Positions 42,176-54,789 of a DNA stretch of 64,000 bases are shown here, in pieces. The notes under the pieces were generated by a model. It made no database searches and was not told the origin of the DNA. It was given only the letters and a program-made list of their open reading frames with translations. Both the position numbers and the translations under genes were made by a program. Origin of the DNA: an uncultured Pelagibacteraceae bacterium (GTDB lineage: Bacteria > Pseudomonadota > Alphaproteobacteria > Pelagibacterales > Pelagibacteraceae); the NCBI GenBank assembly GCA_902595625.1, contig CACJQQ010000002.1, positions 1 through 64,000 on the forward strand, given 5' to 3'. The stretch's first letter is position 1; every line of letters starts with the position of its first letter.

Positions 42176-42490
42176 TTATCCTTTCATTCCATGAATATCT
42201 TCAACTCTTATTGAGCCTCTGTTTCTGTAATAAATAACAATTATTGCTAATCCTATTGCTGCTTCTGCTGCGGCCACTGTCAAAATTAACATTGTGAATA
42301 TTTGTCCAACTATATCTCCAGAAAAAATTGAGAATGATATTAAATTTATGTTCACTGATAACAATATTAATTCAATAGACATTAATATTACTATTACGTT
42401 TTTTCTATTTAAAAAAATGCCAATGACACCTAAAAAGAATATTATTGCACCTAGAGATAAATAATGACCTAGTCCAATCTCAATCATCAA
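42176..42490 (-). CDS. nuoK: NADH-quinone oxidoreductase subunit K
   Basis: 104 aa; [26 protein letters not shown]. Confidence 0.95.
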   Translation of the reverse strand: MMIEIGLGHYLSLGAIIFFLGVIGIFLNRKNVIVILMSIELILLSVNINLISFSIFSGDIVGQIFTMLILTVAAAEAAIGLAIIVIYYRNRGSIRVEDIHGMKG

Positions 42491-43106
42491 TTTTTACTCC
42501 TTTATTACTCTCTACATTTCTTAGTTCAATTGACGATGATGGATTTCTAGAAATTTGATTAAAATAGCTTTGTTTTTTTACTCCTTTTCTTTGTCTAAAC
42601 GTTAAAAGTATAGCTCCTATCATTGATAATAAAAGTATAATTCCAGCTAATTGAAAATATAAAATGTAATCAGTGTACATGACTAAACCTAACTGATGTG
42701 TGTTTGAAATATTGGATATATTTAAAGTGCTGCTTGACATTAGATCATCTTTGTATTTCCAACCACCAACTACCACTAATAGCTCTAAAAGTATTAAAAC
42801 ACTGACTATTAATCCTATTGGAATATGAGTTGATTTTTTTCCAATAAACCATGATTGTTTCTGTTCAGCTACGTTAAGCATCATTACTACAAATAAAAAT
42901 AAAACTGCTACAGCTCCAACATAGACAATTAAAATAATCATACCTAAAAATTCAGCACCAACCATTATGAAAAGACATCCAACTGATATAAAATCTAAGA
43001 TTAAAAAAAACACAGAATTAACGGTGCTTCTTGATGTGATTACCATTAAAGAAGAAAAAATTGCTATAACAGAAAAAAAATAAAAAAATACGGAATGAGC
43101 TAACAT
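42480..43106 (-). CDS. nuoJ: NADH-quinone oxidoreductase subunit J
   Basis: 208 aa; [25 protein letters not shown]. Confidence 0.95.
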   Translation of the reverse strand: MLAHSVFFYFFSVIAIFSSLMVITSRSTVNSVFFLILDFISVGCLFIMVGAEFLGMIILIVYVGAVAVLFLFVVMMLNVAEQKQSWFIGKKSTHIPIGLIVSVLILLELLVVVGGWKYKDDLMSSSTLNISNISNTHQLGLVMYTDYILYFQLAGIILLLSMIGAILLTFRQRKGVKKQSYFNQISRNPSSSIELRNVESNKGVKIDD

Positions 43107-43592
43107 TTATCTATAAGGTTTATCTAGCTTAATATTCTTAGCCAAAACTGACTCCCATCTATCGCCGTTGTCTAATAGTTTTTCTTTATTGTAATAAAGC
43201 TCTTCTCTTGTTTCTGTTGCAAATTCAAAATTAGGTCCTTGAACTATAGCTTCAACGGGACATGACTCTTGACATAAACCGCAATAAATACATTTCAACA
43301 TATCGATATCGTATCTTGTTGTCTTCCTGCTACCATCTGCTCTTTCAGCTGACTCGATTGTTATAGCTTGGGCAGGACAAACTGCTTCACAAAGTTTGCA
43401 GGCTATACATCTTTCTTCGCCATTAGGATATCTTCTTAAAGCATGCTCTCCTCTCATACGAGGGCTTATTGGGCCTTTTTCAAAAGGATAATTTACAGTT
43501 TTGGATTTTTTAAACATTTCTTTAATGGCCATTAACAATCCTTTGATAAACTCAACTAAAAAAATAGTTTTAAAAATTCTGCTTAGAGTCAT
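43107..43592 (-). CDS. nuoI: NADH-quinone oxidoreductase subunit I
   Basis: 161 aa; two 4Fe-4S motifs [30 protein letters not shown]. Confidence 0.97.
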   Translation of the reverse strand: MTLSRIFKTIFLVEFIKGLLMAIKEMFKKSKTVNYPFEKGPISPRMRGEHALRRYPNGEERCIACKLCEAVCPAQAITIESAERADGSRKTTRYDIDMLKCIYCGLCQESCPVEAIVQGPNFEFATETREELYYNKEKLLDNGDRWESVLAKNIKLDKPYR

Positions 43593-44599
43593 TAAAAATT
43601 TCCTTTTGGTAATTTATCAAAATAAAATAAAAAACTTGCAGTTAATACCAAATATATTAAAGAAAACGGAAGAAATATTTTCCATCCTAGTCTCATCAAT
43701 TGATCATATCTGTATCTTGGTACTATTGCCTTTATCAAAGCAAATAATAAAAATAAAAATAAAATTTTTAAAATCATCCAGATTGGAGCTGGTATCATAT
43801 TAATTGGATAAATATCTATAATTGGCAACCAACCGCCTAAGAAAAGTATTGAACCCATTGCACACATTAAAAGTATGTTTGCATATTCACCAAGCCAAAA
43901 CATAGCATACATCATTCCAGAATATTCAGTTTGATATCCAGCCACTAACTCGGCTTCGGCTTCTGGTAAATCAAAAGGAGGTCTATTAGTCTCTGCTAAT
44001 GCAGAAATAAAAAAAATCACGAACATTGGAAAAAGAGGAATTACGTACCATAATTCTTTTTGTGCCAACACAATGTCTTTCAAGTTCAACGATCCAACGC
44101 ACAATAAAACATTAATAATTATTATTCCGATAGAAACTTCGTAAGAGACCATTTGAGCTGCAGACCTAATAGCGCCTAAAAATGGATATTTAGAATTTGA
44201 CGCCCATCCACCCATTATAATGCCATAGACACCTAAAGAAGAAACAGCAAATAAATATAATATGCCGACATTAATATCAGACAATACTAATTCTTCACTC
44301 ATAGGAATAACCGCCCAAGCAACTAAAGCTAAAGTCATCGTTACAATGGGAGCAAGTATAAATACGGCTTTATTGGCACTAGCTGGAATAATTATTTCTT
44401 TGAAAATATATTTTAAAGCATCAGCTAATGTTTGAAGTAAACCAAATGGGCCAACAACATTTGGTCCTTTTCTTTTTTGCACTAAACCCCATACCCTTCT
44501 ATCCAACCATACAATCATGGCCACTGAAACTAGTATTGGTACTAATAAAAATAAAATCTTATAAACTTCGCTTCCTAAAATTTGTAAATACTCCATCAT
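43592..44599 (-). CDS. nuoH: NADH-quinone oxidoreductase subunit H
   Basis: 335 aa; [37 protein letters not shown]. Confidence 0.97.
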   Translation of the reverse strand: MMEYLQILGSEVYKILFLLVPILVSVAMIVWLDRRVWGLVQKRKGPNVVGPFGLLQTLADALKYIFKEIIIPASANKAVFILAPIVTMTLALVAWAVIPMSEELVLSDINVGILYLFAVSSLGVYGIIMGGWASNSKYPFLGAIRSAAQMVSYEVSIGIIIINVLLCVGSLNLKDIVLAQKELWYVIPLFPMFVIFFISALAETNRPPFDLPEAEAELVAGYQTEYSGMMYAMFWLGEYANILLMCAMGSILFLGGWLPIIDIYPINMIPAPIWMILKILFLFLLFALIKAIVPRYRYDQLMRLGWKIFLPFSLIYLVLTASFLFYFDKLPKGNF

Positions 44600-46653
44600 A
44601 TATTATTTGTTCCATCTTTTTTAATTTTTTGACGAATTTGACGACACTCACTCATTGTTTTTGATGAGCGTGAAATAGAGTTTGTGTAGTAATAGTCAAG
44701 TTCTCTCACAGAAATCTTCTCATTGAAAAAACTTGTTTCAATATTATTTGTTTTAATTGCTGATTTTTTTGGCAGTTCGTTTATACCTGAAAAATTTGGA
44801 GCAGTTTCTAAAACTTCTTTTCTTAGCTCATCAAAATTAACTTTGTAATCTTTAGAACCTAATTTTTTAATAATTTGGTTGAATATTTTCCAATCTTCTA
44901 AAGCCTCCCCGATTGGATAAGATGCCTTTTTACATTCTTGTATTCTTCCTTCAAGATTTTCATACAAACCATTTTGTTCAGTATATGTTGCGCTTGGTAA
45001 AATTAAATCTGCGATTTCTGCACCTCTGTCTCCATGGCTTCCTTGATAAACAATAAATTCATCATTTTTTTGAAATTCTAAATTGTCAGAACCTAATAAA
45101 TATAAAAGTTTGAATTTTCTATTTTTCAAATCATCAAAAAATGATGAAGATTTTTCTTTTTTATCTTGTAAAATTTTTAAATCTAAAAGACCTACTGTTG
45201 ATGCATTTTGTACAAGTATATTTAATCCATTCCAGTTTTCATTAATTAAATTATTTTTAATTAAAAATCTTTTAAATTCTTCAAATATATATTCTCCGCT
45301 CTTAAGCTCTAAAGCCGACTCTCCAATAATGATTATTGGTTTTTTTGCTAATAAAAGTTTTTTAGAAAAGTCATGTTCTTTATTTACAATTTTTTTAATA
45401 TCTTCAGTACTATCACCAATTATTTCATATTCATAAGTTAAGTCGCCTGGATTTCCTATTGAGAAGATCGGGATTTTTTTTTGTACAAATGTTTTTCTTA
45501 TTCTAGCGTTTAAAATTGATGCTTCATGTCTTGGGTTGGTTCCAACTAGTAAAATTAAGTCTGTATCTTCAATTCCTGCTATAGAAGAATTAAAAATATA
45601 GTTCATTTTTTCATCTTGGTTTATGTAAAAATTTTTTTCTCTAAATTCCAGATTTTTACTTTTTAATGTTTTAAAGAATTTCTTGAAGCTCAGAGCATTT
45701 TCCATATTGATCATATCGCCAATATGCCCAGCTATTTCATTTGGTTGAACTGAATGTATTTTATCAACTAAAAGATTTATAGCTTCATCCCAAGTGGATT
45801 TTTGTAATTTATTATTTTTTTTTATATACGGAACATCTAGTCTTTGTTTTAATAATCCATCACAAGAATATCTTGTTTTGTCGGATATCCACTCTTCATT
45901 AATTTCATTATTTAATCTTGGTAAAATTCTTTTCACTTCCCAATTGTAAGTATCAACTCTTATGTTTGAACCCACTGCATCCATCACATCTACACTCTCT
46001 GTTTTTTTAAGCTCCCATGGTCTTGCTTCAAAAGCATAAGGTTTAGATGTAAGTGCTCCCACCGGACACAAATCAATAACATTAGCAGACAACTCTGACT
46101 CCATGGATTTTTCTAAGTAAGTCGTGATTTCCATATTTTCACCTCTTCCAATAGCCCCTATTTCTGGAACTCCGGCAACTTCTGTCGCAAATCTCACACA
46201 TCTTGTACAATGAATGCATCTTGTCATTTGGGTCTTAATCAAAGGTCCCATATATTTTTCTTTTACATCTCTCTTATTTTCGACAAATCTTGATTTATCT
46301 ACTCCGTAATACAGAGATTGGTCTTGTAAATCACACTCTCCACCTTGATCGCACACAGGGCAATCTAGTGGATGATTAGCTAATAAAAATTCCATGACTC
46401 CTTTTCTGGCTTTTTCCACTAAAGTAGTATTTGTTTTTATATTCATTCCTTCTGCAGCTGGCATAGCGCAAGATGCGATTGGTTTAGGTGATTTTTCTAA
46501 TTCAACTAAACACATTCTGCAATTTCCAGCTATTGATAGTTTTTCATGATAGCAAAATCTTGGTATCTCAACATCTGCAAGCTCGCATGCTTGAAGGACT
46601 GTCATTCCTTTTTCAAACTCAATCTCTTTTCCATTTATTGTTATCTTAGGCAT
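44596..46653 (-). CDS. nuoG: NADH-quinone oxidoreductase subunit G
   Basis: 685 aa; 2Fe-2[35 protein letters not shown]. Confidence 0.96.
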   Translation of the reverse strand: MPKITINGKEIEFEKGMTVLQACELADVEIPRFCYHEKLSIAGNCRMCLVELEKSPKPIASCAMPAAEGMNIKTNTTLVEKARKGVMEFLLANHPLDCPVCDQGGECDLQDQSLYYGVDKSRFVENKRDVKEKYMGPLIKTQMTRCIHCTRCVRFATEVAGVPEIGAIGRGENMEITTYLEKSMESELSANVIDLCPVGALTSKPYAFEARPWELKKTESVDVMDAVGSNIRVDTYNWEVKRILPRLNNEINEEWISDKTRYSCDGLLKQRLDVPYIKKNNKLQKSTWDEAINLLVDKIHSVQPNEIAGHIGDMINMENALSFKKFFKTLKSKNLEFREKNFYINQDEKMNYIFNSSIAGIEDTDLILLVGTNPRHEASILNARIRKTFVQKKIPIFSIGNPGDLTYEYEIIGDSTEDIKKIVNKEHDFSKKLLLAKKPIIIIGESALELKSGEYIFEEFKRFLIKNNLINENWNGLNILVQNASTVGLLDLKILQDKKEKSSSFFDDLKNRKFKLLYLLGSDNLEFQKNDEFIVYQGSHGDRGAEIADLILPSATYTEQNGLYENLEGRIQECKKASYPIGEALEDWKIFNQIIKKLGSKDYKVNFDELRKEVLETAPNFSGINELPKKSAIKTNNIETSFFNEKISVRELDYYYTNSISRSSKTMSECRQIRQKIKKDGTNNI

Positions 46654-47977
46654 TTTTATTCTCCAATAAATGTTGATCGACTAAATAAGGATTATTCAAT
46701 TTTTTCTTAATTAAAGGCTCTTCTCTACAACGGCTTTCCACTTCTTTCCTAAAATGTCTTAACAAACCCTGAACTGGCCAGGCTGATCCTTCGCCAAAAG
46801 CACAAATAGTATGACCTTCAATTTGTTTTGTTACATCAGATAGCAAATCTATGTCACTGAAAGTTGCTTTTCTTTTAACTACTCTATCTAAAATTCTCCA
46901 CATCCAACCTGATCCTTCTCTGCATGGAGTACATTGACCACAACTTTCATGTTTATAGAACCTGGCAATTCTAGCCATGCACTCAACAATATCCTGGTCT
47001 TTATTAATAACCACTATTCCAGCAGTACCTAATCCACTTTTATTCTCAATCAAAGAGTCAAAATCCATTGTTAACGTATCGCAAACTTTTTTTGGTAATA
47101 AAGGCATAGATGAACCGCCTGGTATAACTGCTTGAAGATTATCCCAACCTCCAACTACTCCTCCAGCATGTTTTTCTATTAAATCTTTCAGAGGAATCCC
47201 CATTTCCTCCTCAACATTACATGGAGCATTTACGTTTCCCGAGATACAAAATATTTTAGTCCCAGTATTTTTTGGTCTACCTATTGAAGCAAACCACTTA
47301 CCACCTCTTCTTAAAATTGTTGGTACAACAGCAACAGTTTCTACATTATTAACTATTGTAGGGCACCCATACAAACCAACTAATGCTGGAAAAGGTGGTT
47401 TTAGTCTTGGTTGACCTTTATTACCTTCAATGCTTTCCAACAAAGCAGTTTCCTCACCACAAATATATGCTCCTGCTCCATAATGAATATGGATGTCAAA
47501 ATCCCATCCAGACCCACAGGCATTTTTCCCTAAAAAATTTTTGGCATATGCTTGATCAATGGCTTCTTGTAGTCGCTTACCTTCATTAAGATATTCTCCT
47601 CGAATGTATATATAGCAAACATGAGCGTTAACTGTGTAACCAGCAATTAAACATCCTTCTATTAATTTTTGAGGCTCAAATCTTAAAATATCTCTATCCT
47701 TACATGTTCCAGGTTCAGACTCGTCTGCGTTAATTACTAAATAGTGTGGTCGTGAACCAACTTCTTTTGGGGCAAATGACCATTTTAAACCAGTTGAAAA
47801 ACCTGCGCCACCTCTACCTCTTAGTTCAGAAGTTTTTACTTCGTTAATTATCCATTCACGGCCTTTATTGATTAAATTTTTAGTATCTTTCCAATCATCA
47901 CGTTTTAATGAATTTTCAATATCCCAACCAAATTCATTATAAAGATTTTTAAATATTCTATTTTCTTTTTTAAGCAT
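46646..47977 (-). CDS. nuoF: NADH-quinone oxidoreductase subunit F
   Basis: [44 protein letters not shown]; start MLKKENR (47977) preferred to the track start 47989. Confidence 0.95.
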   Translation of the reverse strand: MLKKENRIFKNLYNEFGWDIENSLKRDDWKDTKNLINKGREWIINEVKTSELRGRGGAGFSTGLKWSFAPKEVGSRPHYLVINADESEPGTCKDRDILRFEPQKLIEGCLIAGYTVNAHVCYIYIRGEYLNEGKRLQEAIDQAYAKNFLGKNACGSGWDFDIHIHYGAGAYICGEETALLESIEGNKGQPRLKPPFPALVGLYGCPTIVNNVETVAVVPTILRRGGKWFASIGRPKNTGTKIFCISGNVNAPCNVEEEMGIPLKDLIEKHAGGVVGGWDNLQAVIPGGSSMPLLPKKVCDTLTMDFDSLIENKSGLGTAGIVVINKDQDIVECMARIARFYKHESCGQCTPCREGSGWMWRILDRVVKRKATFSDIDLLSDVTKQIEGHTICAFGEGSAWPVQGLLRHFRKEVESRCREEPLIKKKLNNPYLVDQHLLENKNA

Positions 47978-48575
47978 GTTTTCCCCCATTGCTAATTAAA
48001 ATTTTTTCCGGAGAAGTATTTTTTCTCCCACGATATGAGCCAGGTTTTAAAGGTTTATCGTTTATTAAAGATATGAGAATTTCTTTTGTACTTTTTTCAT
48101 CTAAGTCTTCATAGTAATCATCGTTTATTTGGACCATAGGGGCACTGACACAAGCTCCAAGACACTCAACCTCCATCCAAGAACAATTACCTTTTTTTGA
48201 AATTTCGTTTTCATTTTGAGAAATATTTTCTTTACATAATTTTACTATTTTATCAGCGCCTCTAAGCAAACAAGGTGTTGTTGTGCATACTTGTATAAAA
48301 TGTTTCCCTACAGGCGCAAGGTTGTACATTGTATAAAAAGTGGCAACTTCATAGACTGATATGTAAGGCATAGCTAGATAGTTTGCTATGAACTTCATTG
48401 CTGCCAAAGGAATCCAATTACCATTTTGTCTTTGAGCTAAATAAAGTAAAGGCATCACCGCACTTTTTTTATTTTTTTCAGGATATCTTTTTAAAATTTC
48501 CTCAGCTTTTTTTAAATTTTCATCTGAAAATTTAAATTCTTTTGGTTGGTTGTCATGTACTTTTTTTACGCTCAT
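47970..48575 (-). CDS. nuoE: NADH-quinone oxidoreductase subunit E
   Basis: 201 aa; [25 protein letters not shown]. Confidence 0.95.
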   Translation of the reverse strand: MSVKKVHDNQPKEFKFSDENLKKAEEILKRYPEKNKKSAVMPLLYLAQRQNGNWIPLAAMKFIANYLAMPYISVYEVATFYTMYNLAPVGKHFIQVCTTTPCLLRGADKIVKLCKENISQNENEISKKGNCSWMEVECLGACVSAPMVQINDDYYEDLDEKSTKEILISLINDKPLKPGSYRGRKNTSPEKILISNGGKHA

Positions 48576-49747
48576 CTATCTACCTCTCCAAAAACTATAT
48601 CTAATGAACCAAGCACAGCAGGTACGTCAGCCAACATGTGACCGCGAATAAGGTAATCCATTGCTTGCAAGTGGGAAAATCCTGGAGCTCTTATTTTACA
48701 TCTGTAAGGTTTATTGCTTCCGTCAGATATTAGATAAACGCCAAACTCCCCTTTAGGTGCTTCTACTGCCGTATAAACATCTCCCTTAGGAACTCTATAC
48801 CCTTCAGTAAATAATTTAAAATGGTGAATTAGCGCCTCCATAGATTGTTTAATGTCATCTCTATTAGGAGGAGAAATTTTGTTATTAATAGATATAACTG
48901 GACCTTTCGGTAATCTCTCAATACATTGAAGTATGATTTTTACACTCTCTCTCATTTCCTCTATTCTACAAAGATATCTATCGTAACAGTCGCCATTTTT
49001 TCCAACTGGAATTTTAAAGTCTAAATCTTTATAAATTTCATAAGGTTGCGATCTTCTCAGATCCCATGGAACACCGGAACCTCTCAACATTACACCAGAA
49101 AAACTATGATCAAGTGCCTCCTGCTTTGAAACAATACCTATTTCAACATTACGTTGTTTAAAAATACGATTATCAGTTAGTAAGCCTTCTAGATCATCAA
49201 TTATTTTTGGGAAAGACTTACAAAACTTTTCAATATCTTCTACAAGTTTCATTGGTATATCTTTGTGAACTCCTCCAGTTCTAAAATAATTTGCATGCAA
49301 TCTTGAACCGGATGCTCTTTCATAAAAAGTCATTAATGTTTCTCTTTCTTCAAAGCCCCATAAAGATGGAGTTAAAGCCCCTACATCTAAGGCTTGTGTG
49401 GTTACATTTAAAATATGACTTAGAATTCTTCCAATTTCACAAAATATTACCCTTATGTATTTAGCTCTTATAGGTACTTCCACATTCAGCAATTTTTCGG
49501 CTGCCAAAGCAAAGGCGTGTTCTTGATTCATAGGTGCTACATAATCTAATCTGTCAAAATAAGGTAAAGCTTGGGTATAAGTTTTTTGCTCTATTAATTT
49601 TTCTGTTCCTCGATGAAGAAGACCTATATGTGGGTCAGCTTTCTCAACAATTTCTCCATCTAATTCCAAAATTAATCTCAATACGCCGTGTGCTGCAGGA
49701 TGCTGCGGTCCAAAATTAAGACTTAATGATTTAGTTTTTTTTACCAT
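48572..49747 (-). CDS. nuoD: NADH-quinone oxidoreductase subunit D
   Basis: 391 aa; [22 protein letters not shown], terminal IVFGEVDR. Confidence 0.97.
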   Translation of the reverse strand: MVKKTKSLSLNFGPQHPAAHGVLRLILELDGEIVEKADPHIGLLHRGTEKLIEQKTYTQALPYFDRLDYVAPMNQEHAFALAAEKLLNVEVPIRAKYIRVIFCEIGRILSHILNVTTQALDVGALTPSLWGFEERETLMTFYERASGSRLHANYFRTGGVHKDIPMKLVEDIEKFCKSFPKIIDDLEGLLTDNRIFKQRNVEIGIVSKQEALDHSFSGVMLRGSGVPWDLRRSQPYEIYKDLDFKIPVGKNGDCYDRYLCRIEEMRESVKIILQCIERLPKGPVISINNKISPPNRDDIKQSMEALIHHFKLFTEGYRVPKGDVYTAVEAPKGEFGVYLISDGSNKPYRCKIRAPGFSHLQAMDYLIRGHMLADVPAVLGSLDIVFGEVDR

Positions 49748-50345
49748 CTTTTTCCATGTTTTTTATTTCTTTAATATAATTTGTTCCCTCCCAAGGGCTT
49801 TCGAAATCGAAATTTCTATAATTTTGCTCAAGCTTAACTGGCTCATAAATAACTTTTTTTTCTTTCTCGCTGTATCTAACTTCATTAAAGCCGGTTAAAG
49901 GAAAATCTTTTCTCAAAGGATGTCCTTTGAATCCATAATCAGTCAAAATTCTCCTTAGATCAGGATGGTTTTTAAATTTAATTCCGTACATATCAAAAAC
50001 TTCTCTTTCCATCCAATTAGCTGACGGAAAAATTTTAGTTAAAGAATTTATTGTTTGATTAATTTGAAATTTGATTAAAACTTTAATTCTTAAATTATGC
50101 TCATGAGACAAAAAGAGATAAACTAATTCAAATCTTTTTTCGTTTTCTGGATAGTCTACCCCAGCAATATCAATAAGTTGTTTAAACCTACAGTTTTCAT
50201 TTGATTTTAAAAATTGAACTACATCAATTAAATCACTTTCATCAATCTCAATGAGCAATTCTTCATTTTCAATAGATGAGTTTTTTATTTTACTTGAGAG
50301 CTCTGAATTAATTAATTTTTCAATTTTTTGAAGATTTAAAATCAT
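49731..50345 (-). CDS. nuoC: NADH-quinone oxidoreductase subunit C
   Basis: 204 aa; [41 protein letters not shown]. Confidence 0.96.
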   Translation of the reverse strand: MILNLQKIEKLINSELSSKIKNSSIENEELLIEIDESDLIDVVQFLKSNENCRFKQLIDIAGVDYPENEKRFELVYLFLSHEHNLRIKVLIKFQINQTINSLTKIFPSANWMEREVFDMYGIKFKNHPDLRRILTDYGFKGHPLRKDFPLTGFNEVRYSEKEKKVIYEPVKLEQNYRNFDFESPWEGTNYIKEIKNMEKDGKKN

Positions 50346-50346
50346 T

Positions 50347-50904
50347 TTATCTTTTTAAAGAACCTTCTCTTCTTATTTTTTTTTGAAGTTGTAAAATCCC
50401 ATATAACAAAGCTTCAGCTGATGGTGGGCAGCCTGGAATGTAAATATCTACTGGTACAATTTTATCACAACCTCTCACAACTGAATAAGAGTAGTGATAA
50501 TATCCTCCTCCATTAGCACAGCTTCCCATTGATACAACATACCTTGGTTCTGGCATTTGATCATAAACTTTTCTAAGAGCTGGAGCCATTTTATTTGTTA
50601 AAGTTCCTGCTACAATCATCACATCAGATTGCCTCGGTGAAGCTCGTGGTGCAGCACCAAATCTCTCAAGATCATATCTTGGCATCGAAGTTTGCATCAT
50701 TTCTACAGCGCAACATGCAAGTCCAAATGTCATCCAATGTAAAGACCCTGTCCTAGCCCAATTAATTAAATTATCGCTTGAAGTAGTTATAAATCCTTTT
50801 TCTGCGAAATCTTTTGCTAAATCTTTAAATTCTTCTGGAATTTGTTTTTGTTTATCGGAATTTAAATTCATTTTTATTCCCATTCTAACGCCCCTTTTTT
50901 CCAC
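50347..50904 (-). CDS. nuoB: NADH-quinone oxidoreductase subunit B (start may be 50868 or 50883)
   Basis: [46 protein letters not shown]. Confidence 0.96.
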   Translation of the reverse strand: MEKRGVRMGIKMNLNSDKQKQIPEEFKDLAKDFAEKGFITTSSDNLINWARTGSLHWMTFGLACCAVEMMQTSMPRYDLERFGAAPRASPRQSDVMIVAGTLTNKMAPALRKVYDQMPEPRYVVSMGSCANGGGYYHYSYSVVRGCDKIVPVDIYIPGCPPSAEALLYGILQLQKKIRREGSLKR

Positions 50905-51242
50905 TCATATATAAATCCGATAGTCAAAACCCCTAAAAAAAACATCATCGACCAAAAACCTGTTGGACCTATTCCTCCTAAAGATATTGCCCAAGGAAAA
51001 AGGAAAGCAATCTCTAAATCAAAAATAATGAAGAGAATAGCAACTAAATAAAATCTTACATCAAATTCCATTCTCGAGTCATCAAATGCCTCGAAACCAC
51101 ATTCGTATGCTGATAACTTTTCTGGATCTGGGTTAGAGGGAGAAGCTAAATAATTAGCAACAATAAAACCTATGCTTAAAAATAAAGCTATAAATAAAAA
51201 TATTATTATAGATAAATATTCAGATAAAAAATTATAAATCAT
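50874..51242 (-). CDS. nuoA: NADH-quinone oxidoreductase subunit A
   Basis: 122 aa; [39 protein letters not shown]. Confidence 0.96.
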   Translation of the reverse strand: MIYNFLSEYLSIIIFLFIALFLSIGFIVANYLASPSNPDPEKLSAYECGFEAFDDSRMEFDVRFYLVAILFIIFDLEIAFLFPWAISLGGIGPTGFWSMMFFLGVLTIGFIYEWKKGALEWE

Positions 51243-51408
51243 GTTTTTTTTATTAATACCTACCTCAATACCGTAGTTTGAGGATTCTTATATTAACAAT
51301 AACTCTTTATAACATTTTACATGTAAGAGTACAGGACAGAAGGAAGCATTTTTGTTGATTAAATAATAATGATTTCAAACTTTTTAGATGAAAACGATTA
51401 TCAACTAG

Positions 51409-51486
51409 TGGCGGGAGTGACGGGACTCGAACCCGCGACCTCCTGCGTGACAGGCAGGCGCTCTAACCAAGCTGAGCTACACCCCC
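51409..51486 (-). tRNA. tRNA-Asp (GTC), CCA encoded
   Basis: Reverse complement GGGGGTGTAGCTCAGCTTGGTTAGAGCGCCTGCCTGTCACGCAGGAGGTCGCGGGTTCGAACCCGTCACTCCCGCCA; anticodon loop CTGTCAC. Confidence 0.96.
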
Positions 51487-51494
51487 TTACTTAA

Positions 51495-51570
51495 TGGTGG
51501 GCGGTAAAGGACTCGAACCTATGACCCTCTCGGTGTAAACGAGATGCTCTACCAACTGAGCTAACCGCCC
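51495..51570 (-). tRNA. tRNA-Val (TAC), CCA encoded
   Basis: Reverse complement GGGCGGTTAGCTCAGTTGGTAGAGCATCTCGTTTACACCGAGAGGGTCATAGGTTCGAGTCCTTTACCGCCCACCA; loop TTTACAC. Confidence 0.96.
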
Positions 51571-51669
51571 TATTAAATAAAACCGAGATATACAATAAAA
51601 AATTTATAAAGTAAAAAAGTATTTAATTTGTAGTGTAATTTATATAAATACCAGTATTATTGATATTAA

Positions 51670-52194
51670 ATGATTTTATCTTGTAATTCATGTGGTAAAA
51701 AATTTGTAGTTCCGGATAGTGCTATAACAGCCTCTGGAAGAACGGTTCAATGTGGATCTTGTGGCAATAAATGGAAGCAATTTCCTATTAATGAAATTAA
51801 AAAAACACAGGCAGTTACAAGCGCTCAAAATAAAGTTTCAAAGGTTAAAAATTATCAACAAAAAGTAAACAAACCAAAAAAAATCAAAAGGACTGGTATA
51901 AAAAAAACCAGAGAAATAAATTTATATTCTCCAGAATATTTGGCTAAAAAACACGGGATCAAGCTAAATAATGAAGACGATAAAAAAGCTTTATCTAAAG
52001 GTAAAATATCTTTTGGGTTTTACAATTCTTTATTGTTATTTTTAGTGATAATTATAATTTTATCTAGAGGTCTTTATTTTTTCCAAGACTTTGTTGTTCA
52101 AAAATTTCCATTCACAGAATTTTATATAGATTATTTTTTTGAGAGTATAAAAAATATGTTTGAGATATGGAAAAATCTTATTTCTAATTATTAG
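51670..52194 (+). CDS. MJ0042-type zinc-ribbon domain membrane protein
   Basis: 174 aa; MILSCNSCGKKFVVPDSAITASGRTVQCGSCGNKWKQ, one TM near C-terminus. Confidence 0.85.
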   Translation: MILSCNSCGKKFVVPDSAITASGRTVQCGSCGNKWKQFPINEIKKTQAVTSAQNKVSKVKNYQQKVNKPKKIKRTGIKKTREINLYSPEYLAKKHGIKLNNEDDKKALSKGKISFGFYNSLLLFLVIIIILSRGLYFFQDFVVQKFPFTEFYIDYFFESIKNMFEIWKNLISNY

Positions 52195-54736
52195 TCTCTA
52201 AATCTTTAATATTAACAAAATTTTCAGATAAATTTAAATTATTTTTTTTAATATCATCAAAAAAATTCCAAGCTAGAACTAATATTGTATTTTTTTTATT
52301 TTTTATTTTCGATTTATCTTTAATAGGAATGTTAACTCCTGGTATAAATTTATTGTGTTTTAGTTTATTGTCTTCAACAATAAAATCGATTTCTTTTGAA
52401 ATTCCAAAAAAATTCAAGGCTGTTGTTGCTTTAGCGGGTGCGCCAAAGCCAATAATTGGATTGTTCTGCTCTTTAAGTTTTTTAATTTTAGCTAAAACAT
52501 TCTCTTTAATTTTATAAACTTTTTCTCCAAATCTTTGATAAGTTTTAAAATCTTTTATTCCAAATTTTTCCTCCTCTTTAAGCATTTTAGTAACGCTAGA
52601 CTCAATTTTAAATCTTTTGTCTTTTTTAATATAAACTCTTATAGACCCCCCATGTGTATTCACTCGTTCACATCTAAAGATTTTTGCATCAAATTGATTA
52701 AAAAAATAAACCAAAGATGTTAATGACCAATAATTGTAGTGTTCATGATAGATATTATCAAAAGTCAAATCCTTAAGAGTATTCATTAAATATTGAACTT
52801 CTATTATTATTGTGCCTTTTTTACTTAATAGACTTAGCATGCATTCGGCCATTTCCTTAAGTTTGTCTGAGTGAGCAAAAACGTTAGATGCTAAAATCAA
52901 ATCTGCATTTTTTTTTATCTTTTTAATATTTTTTTTCTCTAAAAAACCATTAAAGGTTTTAACTTTATTCTTATTTGCTAATCTTGCTAAATTTTTTGCC
53001 GGTTCTATTCCTAATACTTTTTTAAAACCTAAATCTAAAAAAGGTTTTAATGCAATACCATCATTACTCCCAATATCAATGATGTATGATTTTTTTTTAT
53101 TTAGTTTTAATTCTTTGGAATATTTTTTCGCAGCTTCAACAAAGTGATTTCTAAAAATTTTTGAAGTTGAAGATGTATAAAGATAATTTGAAAACATTTT
53201 TTTAGGATCAACTGCTACGGATAGTTGGCAATTGTGACAATTTTCACAGTAATTTACTTCGAGTGGATATAGGTCGCATTTTTCATTTTTTTTATTGATC
53301 AGATTATTTGCTAATGGTTGATATCCTAATGATACGACTCTTTTAAGATTATTATTACCACAAGATCGACATTCAAATTTATAACATTTTAATAATAAAT
53401 TTTTTTCTTTTTCGTCTACAAATAAATGTCTTATGGTATGAGTGATTCCGTAGTTTTCATGATCTCTTTCGCCTCTAACTAAATTTAAAAAAGTTGTATC
53501 TTTTGCAAATACCATTGTATGGGCTACATTAGGTTTAATGATTGATAATTGTCCTGCGTTTACTACTTGAGTAATTTTAGGTGCGTTGGGATTAATAATA
53601 TCTTGAAAAATTTCTATAATTTGTCCTTTTGTAAATAAACATTTTTGCTCTTGTTGAGGGTGGTAATGATTAGCTCTAATGGTTCCTTTTTTTGACTCTA
53701 TCATTCCAATTAAATTGATAGGCTCGGTTAACTCATGATTGCTAATCACTCCTCTTTCATCAATAAATAAATTTTCTCCATCTTTTACATGTTCTAAATC
53801 TTTAATTAATTTTTGCTTGGACCACTTTTGAATCATTTCTTTTATGTTTTGATCTAAATTATATAAAAACTCGAAACCAGAATTTAGTAGTTTTTTATTT
53901 GATAAAGAGAAACCCAAGTTAGGAACTTCATCATTGGTCTCTTTAAGTGAAATTTTTGGATTATGTTTTTTGCAAATTTCTGCTACTTCTTTTACTGTTA
54001 AGGTGTCTTTTGTCAAATTAAATGTTTCAGACTTAATATCATTTTTTTCTTCCATAAATTTAAAACACCTAGCTACATCTATTAAAGGAACAAGACTTTT
54101 TATCTGTCTTCCACCAGCAAACAATTTCAAGGTTCCATTTTGTGAGGCTATTTTTGAAAATAAATTTGGCATAATATCAATTCTCATTGAGTCAGTTGAA
54201 TATCCATAAACAGAACCAAGTCTTAAGATTACATAATTTTTCCCAGATTTTTTCAGTTGGTCTTCATTTACTGCCTTGGAAGAAGAATAAGATAAAACTG
54301 GTTTTGTTTTTTCGTTCTCTTTAATATCTAATTTTACTTCTTCTATACCCTCGTAAACTACATGAGTAGATGGAAAAATAATTTTACATTTGTTGCTAAT
54401 TGCATCTAAAATATTTTGGGTACCCTTTTCTCCTACTTCTTTAATTTTTTCATCTTGAACTGCTGATGACTCACTTTTTGTTCTAGGTACTTGTGTAACA
54501 CCTGCTAAATGATGCACAACATCAGCATCCTTAAAATATTTATTAATTAAGTTTTTATCCAATATATCTCCCTGAATAAAATCCATATTCCAATTTCTTA
54601 TTTGGTTGACTCTTTCTGAGATAAATCTGTTATCAATAACAATAATCTGATGGTGCCAGCTGACACCCGAATAAAGCTTACACAGCTCTGTACCAATATA
54701 TCCCAAACCACCTGTTATAATTATTTTTTTTTTCAT
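52184..54736 (-). CDS. Three-domain fusion: NAD-dependent sugar epimerase/dehydratase (SDR) + cupin + SAM-dependent sugar C-methyltransferase
   Basis: 850 aa; GGLGYIGTEL and YSSSK (SDR), RANHYHPQQEQKCLFTKGQ (cupin), CRSCGN..., IIDIGSNDGIALKPF, GFGAPAKATTAL (methyltransferase with Zn-binding N-domain and C-terminal domain). Confidence 0.85.
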   Translation of the reverse strand: MKKKIIITGGLGYIGTELCKLYSGVSWHHQIIVIDNRFISERVNQIRNWNMDFIQGDILDKNLINKYFKDADVVHHLAGVTQVPRTKSESSAVQDEKIKEVGEKGTQNILDAISNKCKIIFPSTHVVYEGIEEVKLDIKENEKTKPVLSYSSSKAVNEDQLKKSGKNYVILRLGSVYGYSTDSMRIDIMPNLFSKIASQNGTLKLFAGGRQIKSLVPLIDVARCFKFMEEKNDIKSETFNLTKDTLTVKEVAEICKKHNPKISLKETNDEVPNLGFSLSNKKLLNSGFEFLYNLDQNIKEMIQKWSKQKLIKDLEHVKDGENLFIDERGVISNHELTEPINLIGMIESKKGTIRANHYHPQQEQKCLFTKGQIIEIFQDIINPNAPKITQVVNAGQLSIIKPNVAHTMVFAKDTTFLNLVRGERDHENYGITHTIRHLFVDEKEKNLLLKCYKFECRSCGNNNLKRVVSLGYQPLANNLINKKNEKCDLYPLEVNYCENCHNCQLSVAVDPKKMFSNYLYTSSTSKIFRNHFVEAAKKYSKELKLNKKKSYIIDIGSNDGIALKPFLDLGFKKVLGIEPAKNLARLANKNKVKTFNGFLEKKNIKKIKKNADLILASNVFAHSDKLKEMAECMLSLLSKKGTIIIEVQYLMNTLKDLTFDNIYHEHYNYWSLTSLVYFFNQFDAKIFRCERVNTHGGSIRVYIKKDKRFKIESSVTKMLKEEEKFGIKDFKTYQRFGEKVYKIKENVLAKIKKLKEQNNPIIGFGAPAKATTALNFFGISKEIDFIVEDNKLKHNKFIPGVNIPIKDKSKIKNKKNTILVLAWNFFDDIKKNNLNLSENFVNIKDLETNN

Positions 54737-54789
54737 AGAAAAATTAATTAATATTTACTTATATTATATTTTATTATAACTCAAATAAC

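Noticed and set aside
51409-51570. tRNA pair as an integration (att) site for a mobile island
   Set aside because: No integrase and no duplicated tRNA 3' end seen in the window.
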